DNA from: Syntrophaceae bacterium
Lineage (GTDB): Bacteria > Desulfobacterota > Syntrophorhabdia > Syntrophorhabdales > WCHB1-27
DNA: 7,603 nucleotides
Direction: 5' to 3'
Assembly: GCA_003165115.1 (NCBI GenBank)
Contig: PLSJ01000014.1
Coordinates: forward strand, 4,458 to 12,060
Part shown: one piece after another, positions 6,001-7,603 of the stretch
How positions within the stretch are numbered: position 1 is the first letter of the stretch
Layout of the letters: each line of letters starts with the position of its first letter
The notes under the pieces: model-generated
The model's database searches: none
What the model saw: only the letters and a program-made list of their open reading frames with translations
What the model was told of the DNA's origin: nothing
Translations under genes and position numbers: made by a program

Positions 6001-7453
6001 CGCGGGGGGGAATATCGCGTTCGGGAGCGGTGCCTCGTGGCTGATGTCCGATGCCGACCCGGCCAGGGTGTATACGTTCGGGACCACAACCATCCCCGGC
6101 CTGGACAGCCACGCCTCCATCCCCGTCCACACGGGTGACACGGCCCCGGCCACCATCTGCGCGGGCGGGAACATCGAAGACATGACGATCACCCTGCCCA
6201 AAATGACGACGATCTTCGCGGGAGGAGATATCATCGACCTGACCTTCACCGGCCAGAACATCCGGTCCACGGACGTGACGAGGATCGCCGCCCTGGGGAG
6301 CATACTCTACGGCTACAAAAGCAACGTCGAGTTCGAGCAGATCGGTCTGTCGGGCCCCGGATACATGGTGGTACAGGCCGCGGGAAAGATCGACCTTGGC
6401 GAAAGCGCGGGCATTCAGGCCGTCGGCAATTACCTGAACCCGGTCCTCAGCCCGTCCGGTTCCCTCATCGTCGCCGCAGGGTTCGCGGGCGCCCTGGACC
6501 CGCAGGGGGTGTTGACGTTCTTCGACGCCGTACGCAGCGCGGGCGACAGCTACGGCCCCCTTCTGACAAGCGACCCGGCAGCGGCGAGCGCGATAATCGG
6601 ACAGGCGAGATCGGGTATCGTCATGCCCTTCCTTGCTTCGGCGGCTGCGCGTGACGGGGGAGACATCATCATGACCTCCTCGCAGATCTCCACCAGCGGA
6701 GGCGGCGGCATCTCGGCCCTCGCCACGGGGTCCGTGAACGTGGGCACAAGCGCCTTGGGGAGCGGACAAAGCGTCTCGCTGTCAAACAGCAGCCAGAAGA
6801 ATTTCGGCATCCTGACCGAAGCCGGGGGCCCCGTCAACGTCTTTGCCTCCGGCGACGTGAATGTCAACGAAGCCAGGATCATGACCTTCCGGGGAGGAGA
6901 CATCACGGTCTGGAGCGACAGGGGTAATGTCTATGCGGGAAAGGGCGACAGGGCAGCGGTCAACGCGGGTTCCCCCCAGTACATCTGCAAAAACGGCATA
7001 TGCACCCTGACGTTCACGCCCCCCATCGTGGGGAGCGGCATCCGCGCAATGACCTACGCCCCGGATGAATTCACCCCTGCCCCGCCCATCGGGGATCTCC
7101 ACATATTCACCCCGAGCGGCTTCGTCGATGCGGGGGAGGCCGGGATGTCGGGCGGCAACCTCTTCATAGGGGCCATGTACGGTGTGCTCAACGTCGCCAA
7201 CATCTCTTTCGCCGGCCAGACCGTGGGCCTGGCCCCTGCCACGCAGGGGCTCAGCCTCGGTGTGCTCACCGGTGTGACGAATCTCCTGGACAAGACCGGT
7301 CTCGCCCAGCAGATGGCGGCGCTGGGGACGGCGAGGAGCAACCAGGCCGCCACGCAGGCAGTCGCGGACATGGTGAAGTGGTTCGACGTGAAGTTCGTGG
7401 GCTTCGACCTGACCTCCCCGGTCGCCGGCGGGGAAGACGACGAGCGCCGATGA
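1..7453 (+). CDS. Filamentous haemagglutinin-like exoprotein, DUF3739 family (5' partial)
   Basis: Probable giant secreted or surface beta-helical fibre (adhesin/matrix type) of the kind exported by two-partner secretion. The frame is open at the left edge (codons run from base 2), so the true start is upstream. The first in-frame GTG at 8 has no visible ribosome site and is only an arbitrary first start; residues here are counted from it (2,481 in all). What is seen: low-complexity Gly/Ser/Thr/Ala/Val strands, recurrent G-S-(I/L)-x-(L/M) and D-V-S-G-G turns, and three cysteines only (2051, 2327, 2332). Family blocks recognised from memory include VYLSG..GLPAG.YPLLPA (692-710), MPGA (723-726), WRF..EPG.LTLRAAGNL (1575-1593), MSDADPA (2013-2019), TGQN (2081-2084), and GDL.(F/I)..SGFVDAGEAG (2362-2379). 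The first 1,370 residues contain duplicated modules. The protein ends about 70 residues after the last conserved block in a charged tail (GEDDERR). No signal peptide, TPS domain or CDI toxin is visible. Family assignment is firm; ligand and role are unknown. Confidence 0.93.
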   Translation, partial: RTVDGDGVIIGQGAVVDVSGGYQVSAAGKVTGASAGSLTLEGYSLVVNGDLRAQSLMGNNGGSISMWAGNVTIAPSGGTLPSGFGAGSALPQNLQGQLVLGATQLDGSGFTNITLKSVNDIVAASGVTLAPSPAKLSIASTGGGTPAAGTEIVHVPADLIGTSAITLTAGAADTAMAPSYGPMNPQNNNISARLAISPGAAVLVGPGGSITMSAPVIDIGGALDAPAGTIAAAAGNVLNLAPGASVRAEGYNAPGTVSQLKGLEPDPTPKPGGSVTLSSGGDLILSPGSLVSVSGSSPVSQTVVNADGTTSSVTIAGKPGSISLAAAGSLDLEAGLEGRAMMAGLPGGTLSIANTNPAGTLALSTGDLALFQAAGFDALTLASAYRLSLSGSGQVAFGRKLTLDALEVAGSGADGITLSAPWVQVQAEEVLQAANGGTPSLPSIGTMVPGEAAITLSGTFLDVTGHVLFSGFKTVHMSAVDDIRLTDLQYGTPWSGLLATSGDLTLQAARIYPTTYSLFTVSAGGKVTILPSGTSIDGPVVSAGGSLTIQSLGAGIDQEGYVAAPLGALFLQAPNGRVYLAAGSTTTTKGDAAVVYGSIESGYNQGDLGVDAWVVTGHTGTNPTPSLVQSAPAESISLIGKEVIVRDGAAVDVSGGGSVFAAQFVSSYSGTNNPLTGSYVVLPGNSVVSPGSAVYLSGIKGLPAGVYPLLPAVDASGNPTAYAFMPGAMIVTDLGKTIAVSKQTFTGDGYPIVAGYATTMGTGISSAQYEAYEVRPASVVLAQGDFETQTHQAGAAGSVTVTGSTTILNGATLANPLPGYSGGSIALSGTNVIVQASAVGLPADFGFGTPVPPALSDTLTMAAPSLSGQGFQTIGLGVSDITGSAASVAASTVEIKPGVTLRAENIILGARNSIALDAGAQVLALAALGDTGQASLITPGSAVIASNAVVHASDAVNLQIASLSLDPTAILRADHSALNLTGSTITITGSNAVPSSGSSGLFLTTGQWDSLAAGFDDISLIAVDATLPWSPKAGALVFNGLAGADQLAAVRDTLTIDAGLLTTRVNGADTGSTVTLAARTIVLQNTSGASVPVSGSRGTGNVTFQAQEMQVGKGSILFDGFGTVNMDAAHDLTFRGAGEVPQGATFRTAGTLSTGGADLNIAAGRVTTSFYMQPAGTDPSTGAALSPVYTAADYLIDATTKDTSGNVTGGGRVSIGPDTGAAGTTTTPGGTLAITAGEIDVSTIVEVPSGQIELTATGNITLAGGGQLLGRGTPYVPGGVVSLTSTGGGAVTLAAGSLIDVSAGLQGDAGSISLYAPTGGVTLNGTIQGQATGGKGGSLSMVTGSVDAFSALNNKLKTGGFNGSLSIEATTGNITVAAPDYVQAGSVTITADSGSIDLAGAIDVSGATGGTARIYAMDNLVVTGAILARGTGGAGGDVTLSVSGNAGTLTLAGGTVDVSGGGTVTFEAPLTGASYNQLNMSLSGIVTGASSVVAEAVRSYVNQYPTITSSVIGSIYNDTSTFMNSSAAAATQAHLLSGLSGVDPSTFHFRSGIVIGQTTGNITVGAALDLSSSALSWRFGPGDEPGTLTLRAAGNLFIDANIVDHPTAMDTVSTLGSGNIQPSWDIGLVAGANWQSANPMAVIPAAVAGAAAGSLTIASGAVVYTESGSIGFASGGNTVINDPGAGYIPGGGSYNLGTFSGAVRGDVRGSLTLNGGAIETATGPIDIQIGRDLALGWDSTSSSLGAIRTTGERALGAAVSNYSTYSRGGGISLDVGGDVDGEVVPSIAWLTVTSTLIRRGTYTYTILPNYSSAQGILAMAAGDVHVRAGGNFAGQAGTFGQGDLTIYAGGDLEGRFLVKDGTGTLGAMGNFGMPKQVVNGFLQSWPQLIEMYDARVSVTAQGNVELGAVVNPYLAAAVSASYWDNSYAPNSSITLTAATGDVNMYGSVDTRYGSLYDTGATINARTSMLPASVEITAGGDINVTAGFTQLPAPNGTLSMTAGGNIAFGSGASWLMSDADPARVYTFGTTTIPGLDSHASIPVHTGDTAPATICAGGNIEDMTITLPKMTTIFAGGDIIDLTFTGQNIRSTDVTRIAALGSILYGYKSNVEFEQIGLSGPGYMVVQAAGKIDLGESAGIQAVGNYLNPVLSPSGSLIVAAGFAGALDPQGVLTFFDAVRSAGDSYGPLLTSDPAAASAIIGQARSGIVMPFLASAAARDGGDIIMTSSQISTSGGGGISALATGSVNVGTSALGSGQSVSLSNSSQKNFGILTEAGGPVNVFASGDVNVNEARIMTFRGGDITVWSDRGNVYAGKGDRAAVNAGSPQYICKNGICTLTFTPPIVGSGIRAMTYAPDEFTPAPPIGDLHIFTPSGFVDAGEAGMSGGNLFIGAMYGVLNVANISFAGQTVGLAPATQGLSLGVLTGVTNLLDKTGLAQQMAALGTARSNQAATQAVADMVKWFDVKFVGFDLTSPVAGGEDDERR
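101..364 (+). repeat. Internal protein repeat A, copy 1 (residues 32-119)
   Basis: First of three related modules inside the exoprotein. It starts AGS(L)T(L), has a conserved N-G pair at 46-47, GGSI at 59-62, an LP..FG.G turn at 78-85, and ends in G-F-x-x-I-x-L-x-x-V-x-D-I at 107-119. Copy 2 (residues 793-879) aligns to it without gaps over about 80 residues, with roughly 40% identity in the second two-thirds by hand count. This spacing of fixed glycines and alternating hydrophobics is expected of beta-helix coils. It is a protein-level repeat; the DNA has diverged. Confidence 0.75.
1082..1168 (+). repeat. Internal protein repeat B, copy 1 (residues 359-387)
   Basis: Short module reading L-A-L-S-T-G-D, then L-F-Q-A-A-G-F-D-A-L-T-L. 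It matches copy 2 at residues 999-1027 (L-F-L-T-T-G-Q, then L-A-A-G-F-D-D-I-S-L) with one single-residue gap. The A-A-G-F-D core is identical. It lies between modules A1 and C1, the same order as in the second unit. Confidence 0.6.
1394..1753 (+). repeat. Internal protein repeat C, copy 1 (residues 463-582)
   Basis: This module opens with G-H-V-L-F-S-G-F-K-T-V-H-M (463-475), continues through L-T-L-Q-A-A-R (502-508) and GG-K-V-T-I, and closes with G-G-S-L-T-I at 542-547 and an L-A-A-G-S turn at 578-582. The same series in the same order is found at residues 1112-1264. The opening 21 residues share about half their positions with copy 2. Confidence 0.65.
1931..2335 (+). other. Conserved DUF3739-family block (residues 642-776), single copy
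   Basis: Block recognised from memory as typical of DUF3739 haemagglutinins. The order is: IVRDGA.VDVSGGG (642-654), S-A-V-Y-L-S-G (690-696) followed by G-L-P-A-G-V-Y-P-L-L-P-A (699-710), A-Y-A-F-M-P-G-A (719-726), then Y-P-I-V-A-G-Y and a G-T-G-I segment, ending V-R-P-A-S at 772-776. It is richer in Pro and Tyr than the flanking strands, so it may be a non-helical insertion or loop domain. It sits between repeat C1 and repeat A2. No equivalent is present between C2 and A3, where only about 40 residues remain. Confidence 0.65.
2384..2644 (+). repeat. Internal protein repeat A, copy 2 (residues 793-879)
   Basis: Second copy of module A, 761 residues after copy 1. It keeps AGS.T (794-798), N-G at 807-808, GGSI at 820-823, the LP..FG.G turn at 839-846, and G-F-x-x-I-x-L-x-V-x-D-I at 868-879. 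The only length difference from copy 1 is one residue lost near the end. Confidence 0.75.
3002..3088 (+). repeat. Internal protein repeat B, copy 2 (residues 999-1027)
   Basis: Second copy of module B, with L-T-T-G-Q followed by L-A-A-G-F-D-D-I-S-L, then a T-L-P-W end. It lies 639 residues after copy 1 and, as in the first unit, between A and C modules. The A-to-B interval is about 120 residues shorter than in the first unit. Confidence 0.6.
3341..3799 (+). repeat. Internal protein repeat C, copy 2 (residues 1112-1264)
   Basis: Second copy of module C. It opens G-S-I-L-F-D-G-F-G-T-V-N-M (1112-1124), continues with L-N-I-A-A-G-R (1157-1163) and GG-R-V-S-I, then G-G-T-L-A-I from 1227 and N-I-T-L-A-G-G-G up to 1264. 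It is about 33 residues longer than copy 1, mainly through a Tyr/Asp/Thr-rich insertion around residues 1165-1205. Confidence 0.62.
3926..4123 (+). repeat. Internal protein repeat A, copy 3, shortened (residues 1307-1372)
   Basis: Third, shorter copy of module A. It shows AGSISL (1307-1312), N-G (1322-1323), GGSLSM (1334-1339) and G-F at 1358-1359 followed by S-L-S-I and G-N-I. Compared with copies 1 and 2, about 23-24 residues are missing between GGS and GF, including the LP..FG.G turn. No B or C module follows it; the chain passes through two more D-V-S-G turns (1401 and 1455) into the C-terminal core. Confidence 0.6.
4484..4927 (+). other. DUF3739 core, first conserved block (residues 1493-1640)
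   Basis: Start of the non-repeated C-terminal part. E-A-V-R-S-Y (1493-1498) leads into a stretch with N-D-T-S-T-F-M (1515-1521) and an Ala/Ser-rich, probably helical run, unlike the surrounding beta strands. After it come F-R-S-G-I-V-I, W-R-F-G-P-G-D-E-P-G (1575-1584), L-T-L-R-A-A-G-N-L, and S-W-D-I-G-L-V-A-G-A-N (1621-1631). From memory, this order (EgVRry, DT..FM, RPGvEI, WDLs..WR, EPGvLTLRAAGNL, SWsyrLVAGAd) is characteristic of DUF3739 haemagglutinins. Exact Pfam boundaries cannot be given by eye. Confidence 0.72.
6044..6481 (+). other. DUF3739 core, second conserved block (residues 2013-2158)
   Basis: Begins M-S-D-A-D-P-A (2013-2019). Repeated A-G-G-(N/D)-I coils follow, with C2051 inside T-I-C-A-G-G-N-I where family members usually lack a cysteine. 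Then come F-T-G-Q-N-I (2080-2085) with D-V-T-R-I (2089-2093), G-P-G-Y-M-V-V-Q-A-A-G-K-I-D-L-G (2116-2131), and V-G-N-Y-L-N-P-V-L leading to L-I-V-A-A-G (2158). These match the family's usual LPkPA.I.AG.DI..L...GQN and GPG.L.VqAGrnIDLG signatures as remembered. Confidence 0.7.
6893..7237 (+). other. DUF3739 core, terminal conserved block (residues 2296-2410)
   Basis: Reads G-G-D-I-T-V-W-S-D-R-G-N-V (2296-2308), then A-G-K-G-D-R-A-A-V. A paired-cysteine hairpin C-K-N-G-I-C (2327-2332) follows, then G-S-G-I-R-A-M, G-D-L-H-I-F-T-P-S-G-F-V-D-A-G-E-A-G (2362-2379), N-L-F-I-G-A, and a final V-G-L-A-P (2406-2410). The D-x-F/L-x-P-x-G-x-V-D-A-G-x-A-G signature near the C-terminus is the strongest single marker of this haemagglutinin family in the window. 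About 70 residues follow, including a probable short helix (Q-A-V-A-D-M-V-K-W-F) and the charged end. Confidence 0.78.
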
Positions 7454-7497
7454 AGAAAAGCGCGGAAGACAAGAGATAAGGAGCGGAGGTTCTTGCG
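7454..7497 (+). other. Short intergenic spacer
   Basis: Purine-rich 44-base gap between the exoprotein stop codon and the next start. It shows no hairpin followed by a T-run and no convincing promoter, so the two genes are probably co-transcribed. Confidence 0.6.
7485..7489 (+). promoter_or_regulatory. Ribosome binding site for the downstream gene
   Basis: GGAGG lies 8 bases before the ATG at 7498, the usual spacing. It decides the start in favour of 7498 over the in-frame ATG at 7513, whose nearest purine-rich sequence (AGGTGG, ending at 7511) is too close. A second GGAG begins at 7480. Confidence 0.8.
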
Positions 7498-7581
7498 ATG
7501 CAGGAAAGGTGGATGAAGAAGGTCGTCGCGTGCGGATTACTGGTCTCCCTCGTCGTGCTGCTCCCAGGCCCCGCGTCTGCC
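7498..7581 (+). other. Signal peptide of the DUF2341-like protein
   Basis: Codons 1-28: charged n-region, about 14 residues of Val/Leu-rich hydrophobic core, and an A-S-A cleavage motif just before W29. C12 lies at the start of the hydrophobic core without an L-(A/S)-(G/A)-C lipobox, so signal peptidase I rather than lipoprotein processing is expected. Confidence 0.8.
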
Positions 7582-7603
7582 TGGTGGGACGGAAAGTGGA
7601 AAT
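7498..7603 (+). CDS. Exported DUF2341-like protein (3' partial)
   Basis: Only the first 35 codons are in the window. They encode a Sec signal peptide: a basic start (R4, K7, K8), a hydrophobic core from V9 to L22, and a P-G-P-A-S-A cleavage region with A-x-A at 26-28. The predicted mature N-terminus is A-W-W-D-G-K-W-K when A28 is counted, which resembles the opening of DUF2341 domains (typically AWW..dW.yRkkI, from memory). Such proteins are exported envelope proteins and several carry, or neighbour, a MotA/TolQ/ExbB proton channel. The start is supported by GGAGG at 7485. With only 44 bases separating it from the exoprotein gene, it is likely in the same operon. Because the call rests on about seven mature residues and the gene context, the family name is tentative; that it is a secreted protein is much safer. 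Confidence 0.62.
   Translation, partial: MQERWMKKVVACGLLVSLVVLLPGPASAWWDGKWK

Noticed and set aside
5222..6769. Long antisense open frame (515 codons, - strand)
   Set aside because: Long reverse-strand frames are expected opposite a GC-rich gene. The translation is Arg/Gly/Asp/His-rich without recognisable motifs, and it lies wholly inside a clearly coding + strand frame.
7238..7453. CdiA-type toxin C-terminus
   Set aside because: The tail is too short, there is no VENN-like motif, and the next gene encodes an exported protein with a signal peptide, unlike a cytoplasmic immunity protein.
1..7453. CRISPR array or DNA-level tandem repeat as the cause of the repetitive look
   Set aside because: Repetition is seen at protein level (Gly-rich coils). 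I saw no regularly spaced identical DNA repeats with spacers.
7513..7515. Alternative ATG start for the downstream gene
   Set aside because: It has no properly spaced Shine-Dalgarno, whereas ATG 7498 has GGAGG at 8 bases; both would still give a signal peptide.
7531..7533. Lipobox cysteine (C12) in the downstream protein
   Set aside because: V-V-A-C at the beginning of the hydrophobic core does not match the lipobox, and a good A-S-A signal peptidase I site follows at residues 26-28.

Overview
The window is GC-rich DNA that is almost entirely coding, all on the + strand. It holds the 3' part of one very large gene, then the first 35 codons of a second gene 44 bases downstream. Third codon positions are mostly G or C, yet ATA (Ile) and AGG (Arg) codons are used freely. 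That mix fits a GC-rich bacterium of the broad delta-proteobacterial (Desulfobacterota-like) or Nitrospirota type. This is a weak inference from codon use and gene family; nothing in the window fixes the taxon.

Bases 1-7453 are one uninterrupted frame of about 2,480 residues that enters from the left edge. It is the C-terminal part of a filamentous-haemagglutinin-like exoprotein of the DUF3739 type: Gly/Ser/Thr/Ala/Val-rich, nearly free of cysteine, and built of short beta-strand repeats expected to form a long right-handed beta-helix. Its N-terminus (signal peptide and TPS/haemagglutination domain) lies outside the window. Several sequence blocks typical of the family can be recognised in order. 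The N-terminal half shows a nested duplication: three kinds of submodule (called A, B and C here) occur as A1-B1-C1 and again as A2-B2-C2, followed by a shortened A3. The C-terminal 1,000 residues are the conserved, non-duplicated family core and end in a short charged tail, with no toxin domain.

Bases 7454-7497 are a short spacer carrying a good Shine-Dalgarno sequence for the next gene. That gene starts at 7498 and is cut by the window end. It encodes a signal peptide followed by the mature start AWWDGKWK, which resembles the opening of DUF2341-domain proteins. DUF2341 proteins are often linked or fused to MotA/TolQ/ExbB proton-channel proteins. The pair therefore suggests an operon for a giant surface or secreted fibre, made together with an envelope protein that may belong to an ExbB/ExbD-like energised complex. 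That last step is inference, because the rest of the operon is not visible.
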